From IMG/VR virus record IMGVR_UViG_3300042923_000285, positions 1 through 47,212 of that record: 47,212 bases of DNA; one strand, given 5' to 3'. Shown piece by piece: positions 22,617-30,873 of the stretch (positions are counted from its first letter, which is position 1; each line of letters opens with the position of its first letter). The position numbers and the translations under genes are program-made. Below the pieces are notes generated by a model that did not search any database, was not told where the DNA came from, and saw only the letters and a program-made list of their open reading frames with translations. Source of the stretch: a virus.

Positions 22617-22937
22617 ATGACGTTGGAAGAGTTAGAGGCGTTGCTAGGAATAACGGTCAAAGGAACAGCGCAAGAAGCGCGGTATACTGCTCTGCTTGCT
22701 GCTGCTATCGATCATGTGAATGGGCAATGTGGCGATAGCTTCACGCAAACGGATGGAAGTGTTGTCATTCCTCTAGGCGTGCAAATGGGCGTGGCTCTCG
22801 TGGTCAAGTCCATGACCGAGAATCAAAACGTTGCCTCTCAGTCGCTTGGGGATATGTCGAAATCCTTTTTCAAGGGTGGCACGTATGAATCCGCTAGAGC
22901 GTACTGGAAGAAGTATAAGAGAGTGTTCTTCACCTGA
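22617..22937 (+). CDS. head-tail connector protein (gp6/gp15-like), 106 aa
   Basis: A small helical adaptor expected beneath the portal. Pattern: LEELEALLGITV..., a long helix AALLAAAIDHVNGQCG, a short strand pair, and VALVVKSMTENQ, ending in an ARAYWKKYKR helix. Size and position fit the HK97 gp6/SPP1 gp15 family. It overlaps the next ATG by one base. Confidence 0.85.
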   Translation: MTLEELEALLGITVKGTAQEARYTALLAAAIDHVNGQCGDSFTQTDGSVVIPLGVQMGVALVVKSMTENQNVASQSLGDMSKSFFKGGTYESARAYWKKYKRVFFT

Positions 22938-23581
22938 TGGGGATCACAATCAAGCGTTCGAATAACATCCCCAAACTGACGGCAGCACTCAAAAAGCTAG
23001 GAAAGCAAGAGATTCAAGTCGGTGTATTCGGCGGAGAGTCGAACACCGACCACGAAGATATCAACATGGTCACACTGGCTCGTGTCCATGAGTTCGGGAT
23101 GACGATTACGCCGAAGAACGGGCGTAAATGGCTGACCATTCCGTTGATTCCAGAAGCCAAAGGAAAACGAGCTGCCGACTTCCCCAACTTGGTATTCACA
23201 AAGAGTCCTTACTCAGAAATCGCTTGGCTGAGCAGGCCAGTGACGAAGGGTCGAGGCAAGAAACAAACAATGCAATCCGTCTTTATGCTCGTGCATTCCG
23301 TCAAAATTCCAGAACGTTCATTCCTTCGGGCGGGGTTTGACGAGAATGTGGACAAGATCACGGATAAGATTGTCCGAGAACTGAACAAGGTAATGCGCTT
23401 CGGAATATCGGTTGACACTTTCCTCGATGCTGTCGGGACAGAGTTCGCCGGATTGATTCAGAAGAAAATGCGTAATGTGAATCCTCCGAATGCGGACATT
23501 ACCAAGAACGTCAAGCGATCAAGCGGCACGTTGCGTGACACTGGCGGCCTTATTGAGTCAGTGAAACACAAAATAAAGTAG
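22937..23581 (+). CDS. HK97 gp10-like / neck protein, 214 aa
   Basis: Seen: IQVGVFGGESN near residue 31, ARVHEFGMTITPKNGRKWLTIPL, then PERSFLRAGFDENVDKI and a C-terminal helical region ending GTLRDTGGLIESV. The VGV...A..HEFG pattern and the PERSFLR box match phage virion morphogenesis proteins that complete the neck. Immediately downstream of the connector. Confidence 0.82.
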   Translation: MGITIKRSNNIPKLTAALKKLGKQEIQVGVFGGESNTDHEDINMVTLARVHEFGMTITPKNGRKWLTIPLIPEAKGKRAADFPNLVFTKSPYSEIAWLSRPVTKGRGKKQTMQSVFMLVHSVKIPERSFLRAGFDENVDKITDKIVRELNKVMRFGISVDTFLDAVGTEFAGLIQKKMRNVNPPNADITKNVKRSSGTLRDTGGLIESVKHKIK

Positions 23582-23589
23582 GTTGAGCC

Positions 23590-23937
23590 ATGACCAAACA
23601 ATTCGAATTCGCTGATTTCGTGGACGAGTTTTCCGTACCATTTACCTTGTTTGAAGAAGCAGGAGAAGGGGAGCGTTTGCCGAATGGCAAATGGCAGAAC
23701 GCGCCAGCAACACCAATCCCGAAACAAGGGATTATCCTTCCACTTACTGAGGACGACAGGCGGTACGTGGCAAACGGGACGTTCACACAGCGCGATAGGA
23801 AGCTCTACACCAAAGAGCCGTTGCAAGAAGGGGCAAAGATTGAGTATAAGAACGTCAAATACACAATCCAAGCTTTCAAGGACTACGAAGCATACGCAGA
23901 CGTGTACATTTACATTGCGAGGGGGGCGGACAAGTGA
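23590..23937 (+). CDS. head closure protein (gp16-like), 115 aa
   Basis: Position, size and beta-rich sequence (PKQGIILPLTEDDRRYVANGTFTQRD, then LYTKEPLQEGAKI) fit the stopper/head-closure family, which plugs the portal after packaging. Its stop overlaps the GTG start of the next gene. Confidence 0.75.
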   Translation: MTKQFEFADFVDEFSVPFTLFEEAGEGERLPNGKWQNAPATPIPKQGIILPLTEDDRRYVANGTFTQRDRKLYTKEPLQEGAKIEYKNVKYTIQAFKDYEAYADVYIYIARGADK

Positions 23938-24425
23938 AGATTTCCGAGATTCGGGACGCTCTCATTATCCCTCTCCATACGTTTGCAGGAGTTCCTGTCA
24001 TCGAACAAGAAGATACAGGCGACCAACCAACAGGACCACACGCAACGTACAAGTTCACAAGCTCGTACATCAAGGATGTGGGCATGAGTGAGGAATGGGC
24101 AGAAGCATCGGAGGACACTTACGTTCTCAAGCAACAAGAGACATTCAAGGTCGCTCTTTCTATTACCGCTTACGCCGCCGACTCAGACGCGAGTTTTGAT
24201 CTTGCTATGACATTGCGAGAGTGGTTCCAGTTCTACGGACAGGACGACCTAGAGGCAGCTAATATCGCGGTTGTAAACTTGGGTAACGTCGATAATCGGG
24301 ATGCATTCGTAGTCGATGAATACGAGCGCAGAAACGGCTTTGACGTGATTCTCCGAGTGTCCAAAGAGCTGTCTATGGACGTTGGATACATCGAAAAAGT
24401 GGAAATCAACGACAAGATTTATTAA
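23934..24425 (+). CDS. neck terminator / tail completion protein, 163 aa
   Basis: GTG 23934 overlaps the previous stop. Sequence pattern (GDQPTGPHATYKF, ETFKVALSITAYAAD, A..LREWFQFYG, EYERRNGFDVILRVSKEL) fits the LIC_12616/neck terminator family of contractile-tailed phages, which forms the tail-proximal ring. It directly precedes the sheath gene. Confidence 0.82.
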   Translation: MKISEIRDALIIPLHTFAGVPVIEQEDTGDQPTGPHATYKFTSSYIKDVGMSEEWAEASEDTYVLKQQETFKVALSITAYAADSDASFDLAMTLREWFQFYGQDDLEAANIAVVNLGNVDNRDAFVVDEYERRNGFDVILRVSKELSMDVGYIEKVEINDKIY

Positions 24426-24436
24426 GGAGGCCACAC

Positions 24437-25435
24437 ATGGGTAATCGTTACGTAAATTCGACCATTACACGAGAAACAAAGGCTGTGAGCCAAGCAGGAT
24501 TTGGCACAGGCTTGCTCCTAGTGGATACAGCGAAAGCGTACAAGGAGTACAGCGACCTCCCTTCCGTTGCTGCTGACTTTACAGCGGACACCGTAGCGTA
24601 CAAAAAAGCTGCTGCATACTTCGGACAAGTCAACAAGCCAACCAAACTGGCTATTCACGGAGCGGTATATGTTCCAGGAACAGACGCAGCAACCGAGCTT
24701 TCCGACACTCTGAACGCGCTGTTGTTGGCGGGTCATGATGATTTTTACTATCTGATGTCTGTTTTCAGCACAAAGGCAGAGATTGAGGAACTAGACAAGT
24801 GGACAGCTACGCAAGACCGCTTATACTTCGCGACTACGCAGGATCAAACGGTTGTGGCTACTGGAGACAACACGTTCATCATGATTTCAGATGTAGTGGA
24901 CAACCATCTTGCCGAAGCACTCGTGGGCTACATTGCACCGCTTGAAATCGGATCTTACACAGTCCAATTCAAACAGCTCGGCGGAGTAAAAGCTTGCGCA
25001 TTCGACACGACTGATATTAACGCGATCCATGCGAAGAACTTCGCTACTTACATTCGTGAAGGTGGCGTGAACATCGTCTCTGCTGCAAAATCTGCATCCG
25101 GCGAGTTCATCGACATTATCCAAAGCGCTCACTACCTGAATGCACGAATCACAGAGAGTGTGTTCCAGCTGCTTGTGACCACTCCGAAGGTTCCGTTCAC
25201 AAACGGTGGTATTGCAACGGTGGGAGACCGCGTGGAGGTTCCATTGAAAGACGGCTACAATAACGGAATTATCGCGGACGAGAACGGGGCGCCACTGTAC
25301 AACGTCACTTATCCGACTCGTGCGGAGATTTCCGCTACGGACAGAGCGAACCGACTCTTGCCGGACCTCAAATGGACAGCCACGATTGCTGGAGCTGTTC
25401 ATGACGTAGAAATTGGCGGAACGTTGCAAATCTAA
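24437..25435 (+). CDS. contractile tail sheath protein (DUF3383-like), 332 aa
   Basis: The sheath contracts on adsorption and drives the tube through the envelope; its presence makes this a myovirus. N-terminal TRETKAVSQAGFGTGLLLVD, central KWTATQDRLYFATTQD and C-terminal RANRLLPDLKWTATIAGAVHDVEIGGTL follow the DUF3383 family, which is shorter than T4-type sheath. ATG 24437 follows AAGGAGG. Confidence 0.93.
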   Translation: MGNRYVNSTITRETKAVSQAGFGTGLLLVDTAKAYKEYSDLPSVAADFTADTVAYKKAAAYFGQVNKPTKLAIHGAVYVPGTDAATELSDTLNALLLAGHDDFYYLMSVFSTKAEIEELDKWTATQDRLYFATTQDQTVVATGDNTFIMISDVVDNHLAEALVGYIAPLEIGSYTVQFKQLGGVKACAFDTTDINAIHAKNFATYIREGGVNIVSAAKSASGEFIDIIQSAHYLNARITESVFQLLVTTPKVPFTNGGIATVGDRVEVPLKDGYNNGIIADENGAPLYNVTYPTRAEISATDRANRLLPDLKWTATIAGAVHDVEIGGTLQI

Positions 25436-25453
25436 TAAAGGAGGCTAGTACAC

Positions 25454-25855
25454 ATGGCTAAATCGAAAAACTACAACATTAAATTAGTTACGCTTATTGT
25501 TGACGGCAGACATCACACAGGGTTGATGGACGGCGCTCCTGTAAATGCCGAAGCTAACAACGACAGCACAATCCCGCACGTTGACGCATACGGCGAGGTT
25601 GTGTTTGCAGAGAACGCGGATGAAACCGGAACAATCACTATCACTTATAAACACAACAGCCCAGCGCTTGCACAAATCCGAGCACTCGTCAAAGCGAGAA
25701 AGACGTTCTCCATTTCACTCGACGATCAAAACGATCCGAAGGTGAAAACTGGCGGTTCCGAGTGCCGCGTGTTGAAAATGCCTCCGCTCTCAAGAGGAAC
25801 AGAGGTAACAGGTGTCGAAGTACAGTATTTCGTAGCGGACTACGATCAAAAGTAA
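25454..25855 (+). CDS. tail tube protein (DUF3277-like), 133 aa
   Basis: Stacked hexamers of this protein form the inner tube. It follows the sheath and has the expected length and pattern: YNIKLVTLIVDGRHHTGL, TGTITITYKHNSPALAQIRALV, FSISLDDQNDPKVKTGG, VEVQYFVADYDQK. ATG 25454 follows AAGGAGG. Confidence 0.92.
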   Translation: MAKSKNYNIKLVTLIVDGRHHTGLMDGAPVNAEANNDSTIPHVDAYGEVVFAENADETGTITITYKHNSPALAQIRALVKARKTFSISLDDQNDPKVKTGGSECRVLKMPPLSRGTEVTGVEVQYFVADYDQK

Positions 25856-25878
25856 TATAAACCGAGGGGGGTAAAGGC

Positions 25879-26142
25879 ATGACAAAGGCGAAAAACCCAT
25901 TCATGGCAACAAAGAAAGAAAAGGTCGAGGGAACAGATTATACATTTCAAAAGGTTGCGCCTCGTGCGTGGGCCAAGCTCATGGACGAATGGTCGCGTGG
26001 CGGCGAAAAGGTCGAGAAGCTTATGGACCTAACTTTTGAACATATTGTAGTCGAACCGAAAGTTTCCCTCGATGACTTCGAGGATTGGGCAGAAGCCGAC
26101 GAGGTTGCAAAAGCAGCAATGCGATTTCAACGAGGAAAATAA
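25879..26142 (+). CDS. tail assembly chaperone, N-terminal part (XkdN-like), 87 aa
   Basis: Position between tube and tape measure identifies the chaperone pair that keeps the tape measure soluble. The protein is charged and helical (GTDYTFQKVAPRAWAKLMDEW...). Its stop lies just before the next gene's ATG and an open frame runs on in the +1 (or -2) phase, so a programmed frameshift producing a fusion is possible. See the separate finding. Confidence 0.8.
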   Translation: MTKAKNPFMATKKEKVEGTDYTFQKVAPRAWAKLMDEWSRGGEKVEKLMDLTFEHIVVEPKVSLDDFEDWAEADEVAKAAMRFQRGK

Positions 26143-26149
26143 GGAACTA

Positions 26150-26356
26150 ATGAGCCTCGCAAGCATCTATGATGTGGGCGAGGCTCACATTTTATCTGCC
26201 AATCGGTTTTGGTGGGCGCATTTGATTGCGAAAGAGTATTCAGGATTAAGCCCACACGACGTGAAAGAATGGAGCGCGGAGGAAGTCTTGGAGACTCTAG
26301 CGGCAATCATGCTGATGGATGCAAGTTCCGAACATCCAAGGTTTTTACCGAAATGA
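26150..26356 (+). CDS. tail assembly chaperone, downstream part, 68 aa
   Basis: ATG 26150 with TAAGGA just upstream gives MSLASIYDVGEAHILS... and W-rich helices, typical of the second chaperone part. The frame is open back to about 26072, overlapping the upstream gene by some 70 bases, so it may also be made as a frameshift fusion. Ends before the tape measure. Confidence 0.75.
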   Translation: MSLASIYDVGEAHILSANRFWWAHLIAKEYSGLSPHDVKEWSAEEVLETLAAIMLMDASSEHPRFLPK

Positions 26357-26368
26357 GGTGGTGGATAA

Positions 26369-28177
26369 GTGGACACATTGCGTGATTTAATCGTCAAGAT
26401 TGATTTCAAGGGGATTGAGCTAAAGAAACTTGCCAAACTTGACGACGAAATGAACAACATAGAGGACAGTTTGCAGAAAATCGGCGCAGAAATGAATGAC
26501 TTCACGCGAGAGACAAGGGAAGCGACACGACAAACGGACAAACTCGGACACGAGATGCGGGAAAGCAAACGAGAGGCGGACCGTCTGGGCTCTGCGTTGC
26601 GTTGGGCCGGACGCGCCGGAGTCGGTGGAATTGGAATGGTAGGCGCTGCTGTCGGTGGGCTTACTTCCGGATTACTAGGTGCATCGACTGCGTTGGGTGC
26701 TGTCATGGCTGGGATGGCCTCTTTTGGCGTATATACAGGCATCCGACAGAATGCCAACTTGGAAACGTCTCTTATCTCATGGGAAGCCATCTTGAAAGAC
26801 GCGCAGAAAGCCAAGGATACCGTTCTGGAGATACAAAGGATGGCGGCTTTGACTCCGTTCGAGACGGATAGTTTGGACAAATCAGCTCGGTTGCTTACGT
26901 TAGCTAATTTAGGCGGGAAAGACCTGATTAAAACAATGACAAGTCTTGGCGACGCTGTGTCTATTTCTGGCGGGGACGGCTTTGTTCTTGAAGGTGTGTC
27001 CATGGCTTTATTCCAAATGTCCGCAAAAGGGAAGATTCTAGCGGAGGAAATGCAGCAGTTAGCGGAACGCGGAATGGACCCATGGAATGCTCTTGCTAAA
27101 GAAATGGGCAAATCAACAGCGGAGCTTATGGATATGGCAAGCAACGGAGAATTACTTGCCAAAGACACCTTGCCGTTACTCGTGAAGGGATTGGGAGCAG
27201 CGTTCAGCGGAGGTATGGCGAAACAAGCCAAAACCTTTGATGGCATGGTATCCACCATGAAAGACAATTTCAAGATCATCATGGGATATGCCACTAAGCC
27301 ACTATTCGACAAAATGGTTGCAAATATGCCTCGACTCTTGAAATTTATGGACGTGCTGGCAGCTCAAACAAAATACTTCGGTATGCATGGGTTCTTTAGT
27401 GCTTTTTTTGGCAAGAGTGGCGCAGATTCCATCGTGAACGGATTTAATGAACTTACAAACGCAGCTAAAACAGCGTGGAACTATCTGGATTCGCATTTTT
27501 TCAGCAATCCCGAATTTAAGGATTTGCCGGACTTGAGTAGCAAAATCGAATTCGTGTTCGATGACTTGTGGGCCACATTCAAGAAGTGGCTAGATGATGG
27601 CGGTCGGGATCAAATCACGAAAGTTGCTGGAGACATTACGAATGACCTTGTTGATGGCCTGATTGCAGCGTCGCCACGCCTGATAGATGCAGCAGCTACA
27701 ATCGGTTTGGATATGGGTACGGCATTAGTTCGGGGGATTCATTTGAAGTTGGCGGAAATGCTGCCGGACTGGATGCCAGGAACGCAGTTGTCCCAATTGA
27801 TGACAGGCGGACCGGAACTATTCGACGCTGGAAAATCGGTTGTTGATGCAGCAAGGAACGAAGTCACAGAAAACGGATGGAACAAAGGCCCGTTGACGAA
27901 CAACAACGGCGATTTCAAGCCAACACTCGACAACTTTGCGGATTGGGTATTGAATGGAAAAGGGTTGCTCGGTGGAAACGCCTATACCGGAATGGGGCAG
28001 AAAAACAACACGACGAACAACACGACCATTGCACCTGTTACTCATGTGACGGTACAGGGTGGAGGCGGAGCGGACGAGAAGATGCTAGGCGAGAAAGTAG
28101 CACAAGCGGCAAACACAAGCTTAGTCCGCCTCTTCAACCAATTACAAAGTGGTGTTATCGTACCAAGAACAAACTAG
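26369..28177 (+). CDS. tape measure protein, 602 aa
   Basis: Sets tail length and passes into the cell with the DNA. GTG 26369 follows GAGGTGGTG. Seen: an N-terminal coiled coil (about 12-80), a Gly/Ala membrane-like segment (about 85-130, GIGMVGAAVGGLTSGLLG), a tape_meas_nterm-like region (AALTPFETDSLDKSARLL, EEMQQLAERGMDPWNALAKEMG in two pieces) and a Gly/Asn-rich C-terminus. At about 0.15 nm per residue, 602 residues predict a short tail near 90 nm. Confidence 0.93.
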   Translation: MDTLRDLIVKIDFKGIELKKLAKLDDEMNNIEDSLQKIGAEMNDFTRETREATRQTDKLGHEMRESKREADRLGSALRWAGRAGVGGIGMVGAAVGGLTSGLLGASTALGAVMAGMASFGVYTGIRQNANLETSLISWEAILKDAQKAKDTVLEIQRMAALTPFETDSLDKSARLLTLANLGGKDLIKTMTSLGDAVSISGGDGFVLEGVSMALFQMSAKGKILAEEMQQLAERGMDPWNALAKEMGKSTAELMDMASNGELLAKDTLPLLVKGLGAAFSGGMAKQAKTFDGMVSTMKDNFKIIMGYATKPLFDKMVANMPRLLKFMDVLAAQTKYFGMHGFFSAFFGKSGADSIVNGFNELTNAAKTAWNYLDSHFFSNPEFKDLPDLSSKIEFVFDDLWATFKKWLDDGGRDQITKVAGDITNDLVDGLIAASPRLIDAAATIGLDMGTALVRGIHLKLAEMLPDWMPGTQLSQLMTGGPELFDAGKSVVDAARNEVTENGWNKGPLTNNNGDFKPTLDNFADWVLNGKGLLGGNAYTGMGQKNNTTNNTTIAPVTHVTVQGGGGADEKMLGEKVAQAANTSLVRLFNQLQSGVIVPRTN

Positions 28178-28189
28178 GAGGCGTGACAT

Positions 28190-28678
28190 ATGGCTTTATT
28201 GGGTGGTGTGCTGTTGTCCGTCTCTTCGGACAATCCAGATAGACAGTCAACCGTAACTCAACACGAGATCGAGAGTGGCGAAAACATCGCGGATCACGTT
28301 TCGCACATGCCGTACACGCTGAATATTAGCGGTGTTGTGGTGGGACCGGATGCAGCAGCGCGATTGACTAAGCTGGAGGACATTCAGCGCAAGGGAATGC
28401 CTGTCCAGTACGTCAACCGTGTAAAGTACGACAACGTTGTGATTCAGAGCTTTGGTTCCGACCACGGAGTAGCTACGAGGAACGGCTTCCTTTTCAACAT
28501 GACATTAGTTCGCGTTCGGACAACGCAAGCCTCTCCGGTTCAAACGATGAAGCTGCCACAGCGGGTACAGGCCAAAACGGTAACGAACAAAGGCAGACAG
28601 CAGACGGTGAAGGCGCAGCCTAAAGTTTCTGCAACAGACGCAAGAGCCACTTTCCTAACGAGAAAGGGCTTGGAATAG
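28190..28678 (+). CDS. Dit-like baseplate protein, 162 aa
   Basis: Follows the tape measure. The pattern SVSSDNPDRQSTVTQHEIESG, HMPYTLNISGVVVGPDA and KLEDIQRKGMPVQYV fits the distal-tail-like family of small contractile phages (DUF6046/Dit_like). The last 40 residues are a basic linker. It would form the ring at the tail tip joining tube to hub. Confidence 0.8.
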   Translation: MALLGGVLLSVSSDNPDRQSTVTQHEIESGENIADHVSHMPYTLNISGVVVGPDAAARLTKLEDIQRKGMPVQYVNRVKYDNVVIQSFGSDHGVATRNGFLFNMTLVRVRTTQASPVQTMKLPQRVQAKTVTNKGRQQTVKAQPKVSATDARATFLTRKGLE

Positions 28679-28687
28679 GGGGCGGCT

Positions 28688-28999
28688 ATGGAATACACTG
28701 ACGTAAAAGTAGAGGAAATCCCTTGTCAGTTCGAAATTGAATTGGCGGGGGAAATATTCTCGCTAGAGTTCAATTACAACTATAAATTCGACTTCTTTAC
28801 GGTGAATCTGAGCAAGAACGGCGAAGTCATCGTAAACGGCGAAAAAATCATGTACGGACAGCCTTTATTCTCTTCTGTGTTCGACTCTAGGCTCCCGAAA
28901 GTGAACATAGTCCCTCGCGACTCTAGCGGGAAAGAGGATCGCCTTGGGTGGGACGAGCTAGGAACATCCGTCTTCCTGATGGTGGAGGCGATTGAATGA
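28688..28999 (+). CDS. baseplate plug protein, 103 aa
   Basis: IPCQFEIELAGEIFSLEFNYN followed by FFTVNLSKNGEVIV and a C-terminal LGTSVFLMV strand match the plug family known from minimal contractile tails such as Pam3. It seals the tube end before contraction. Overlaps the hub gene by four bases. Confidence 0.82.
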   Translation: MEYTDVKVEEIPCQFEIELAGEIFSLEFNYNYKFDFFTVNLSKNGEVIVNGEKIMYGQPLFSSVFDSRLPKVNIVPRDSSGKEDRLGWDELGTSVFLMVEAIE

Positions 29000-29838
29000 A
29001 TGAGCTGTACGGACGAAAGATAGAATTGATCGTCGGTGGAAAACTACACGTCAATCAATTGGGATCGGGTGGATTGACAATCAATTTCGAGGTAACGTTC
29101 GACGATGACAAAGAGCCGAATATCTGCTCTGTCCGCGTGTACAACTTGTCCGACTCGACGATTGCGGGGATCAAGAAGGACACGCCCCTTGTCCTGAATG
29201 CAGGGTACATCGGGGATGTCGGCAGCATCTTGTTAGGTTTTGTAGACAAAATCGCAACGGAACGGCAGGGCGTGGATAAGATCACGGAAATTCAAGTTAT
29301 CGACGGCGCTACTGCATGGTATAGCTTGCCTATTAAAAAGACGTACAAGGCAGGGACGAAAGCTAGTACGATTTTAAGAGACTTGCACACGCTCTCAGGG
29401 CTTGAAATTGGCGCGTTTGCTCTTCCGGTAGACAAAATATACACGCGAGGTAAAACGATCGCCACAACCGTCTCTAACGCGCTCTCTGGCGTTGCTAATG
29501 ATTGTGGAGCAAAAGCACACGTCACGAGGGGAAAAACGTTCATCCGTCCGAAGAACGAGGGCCAAGCTATCGGCTTTGTTCTCGACAAGGATCACGGACT
29601 GATAGGAAGCCCGACTCCGATCACGACGGAGAAGAACATACCTATTCCGAAAGCAAAGGATAAGAAGCTCGTTCGGGACGGTTACAAAGTCGTCATGCTG
29701 CTGAATCATCGGATTACAACGGACGCGATTATCAAGATCACGAGCAAAACAGCAAACGGCATGTTCCGAGTCGAGAGTGGGCGGCACTATTCGGATGGAC
29801 AGTCTTTTTATACGGAAACGGAGGTTTACCCAGTATGA
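28996..29838 (+). CDS. baseplate hub protein (gp27/protein D-like), 280 aa
   Basis: Forms the hub around the spike. N-terminal LTINFEVTFDDDKEPNICSVRVYNLSDST (two pieces) and later AGYIGDVGSILLGFVDKI are typical of the hub family, with a C-terminal MFRVESGRHYSDGQSFYTE strand. ATG 28996 overlaps the plug stop. Its stop overlaps the tiny membrane-protein gene at 29835. Confidence 0.88.
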   Translation: MNELYGRKIELIVGGKLHVNQLGSGGLTINFEVTFDDDKEPNICSVRVYNLSDSTIAGIKKDTPLVLNAGYIGDVGSILLGFVDKIATERQGVDKITEIQVIDGATAWYSLPIKKTYKAGTKASTILRDLHTLSGLEIGAFALPVDKIYTRGKTIATTVSNALSGVANDCGAKAHVTRGKTFIRPKNEGQAIGFVLDKDHGLIGSPTPITTEKNIPIPKAKDKKLVRDGYKVVMLLNHRITTDAIIKITSKTANGMFRVESGRHYSDGQSFYTETEVYPV

Positions 29839-29933
29839 GTGTAGTGGGAGTGGCTTTTGTTTGTGTGTTTTATACAGCGCTCGGAATTGCTGCAATTAAT
29901 GACTTGCGTAGAGTGTTAAGGGAGCGGAGCTAA
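29835..29933 (+). CDS. single-pass membrane miniprotein, 32 aa
   Basis: ATG 29835 overlaps the hub stop (ATGA) and its TAA overlaps the spike gene ATG (TAATG). One hydrophobic helix (MSVVGVAFVCVFYTALGIAA) is followed by a basic tail. The exact fit between two structural genes argues for real translation. Role unknown. Confidence 0.6.
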   Translation: MSVVGVAFVCVFYTALGIAAINDLRRVLRERS

Positions 29934-30526
29934 TGAAAGAGGCCACGGACTTTTTCCGAGAGTTTCAAAATAGCCTGATTGCTGGCCTATACACGTCGGC
30001 AATCGGCAGGATCGAAAGATACGACGCAACAACCATGTCCGCTGATGTAACGTTACTGCCTGGAGGCGAACTGCTCACTTCCGTTCCGGTATCAACTTTG
30101 CAAACGGATGACTTTATCATTCGGATGCCGTACAAGAAAGGTAATTACGTCATGGTATCGTTCTCTATGCGAGATATCGACGGCGTAATGAGTGGGGATG
30201 ACTCCGAATCAACTGGCAGAATGCTAGATATGAATGACGCCATTGTCGTTTGTGGGCTGAACGCATTCACGAAGCCTCTGCCTGAGCAAGTGACGGACAC
30301 GAATGACAGCGGAAAACAGACCGCCATCAATTCGAATGACCTGATAATCGCCTCGAAGGACTTCAAAACGCGATTTATCATGCCGGAGTCCGGCGGGTTC
30401 AAGATTTACACGGACGACGAGGCGGGCGGCGAAATCGTCGCTCCTATGGGTCTGAAAATTAGAGCGAACAATCCGGCTGGCAGCGGCGTACAGATTGTCG
30501 GCAAACTGGAGAGTGATACGTGGTGA
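29933..30526 (+). CDS. membrane-puncturing spike, Gp138/gpV-like, 197 aa
   Basis: ATG 29933 follows GGGAGCGGAG. The N-terminal OB-fold part (YTSAIGRIERYDATTMSADVTLLP in two pieces) and central SDDFIIRMPYKKGNYVMVSFS-like strand match the Gp138 N-terminal family; the C-terminus is short beta repeats ending GSGVQIVGKLESDTW. It forms the trimeric needle under the hub. Confidence 0.85.
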   Translation: MKEATDFFREFQNSLIAGLYTSAIGRIERYDATTMSADVTLLPGGELLTSVPVSTLQTDDFIIRMPYKKGNYVMVSFSMRDIDGVMSGDDSESTGRMLDMNDAIVVCGLNAFTKPLPEQVTDTNDSGKQTAINSNDLIIASKDFKTRFIMPESGGFKIYTDDEAGGEIVAPMGLKIRANNPAGSGVQIVGKLESDTW

Positions 30527-30873
30527 TTGATTTATTCAGAGGGCCAGACGGAGACTTCGGACTTGATGGGCAGAATGATTTGCGCCTCGTTTCTGATGAT
30601 GAAGAGCTTATGCAATGCATCACAGATATCATTTTGACGAATCTTGGAGAGTGGAAGTTTAATCCCTTGCATGGATTCGCTAGATTTGATGTGTTGGGCC
30701 ATAAGTATAACCAAGAACGAGCCACAGAAGAACTAATTGCAGCCATCTTACAAGAACCTCGCGTTTCTAGTGTTGAAAATGTCGTGTGGGATTTCGATAG
30801 ACAAAGCAGGAAGTTAACCGGAACGTACAAGGTCATCAAGCAGACCGGAGAGACACTGGAGGGAGGATTCTAG
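30523..30873 (+). CDS. baseplate wedge, XkdS/gp25-like, 116 aa
   Basis: Seen: GPDGDFGLDGQNDLRLVSDDEELMQCI, then LGEWKFNPLHGFARFDVLG and RVSSVENVVWDF: the gp25/DUF2634 pattern of inner wedge proteins that start sheath assembly. GTG 30523 overlaps the spike stop; GTG 30520 is also possible. Confidence 0.88.
   Translation: MIDLFRGPDGDFGLDGQNDLRLVSDDEELMQCITDIILTNLGEWKFNPLHGFARFDVLGHKYNQERATEELIAAILQEPRVSSVENVVWDFDRQSRKLTGTYKVIKQTGETLEGGF

Noticed and set aside
26185-27312. 375-codon open frame on the - strand
   Set aside because: It lies wholly inside the tail chaperone and tape measure genes; no ribosome site and low-complexity composition typical of an antisense shadow of an Ala/Gly/Lys-rich gene.
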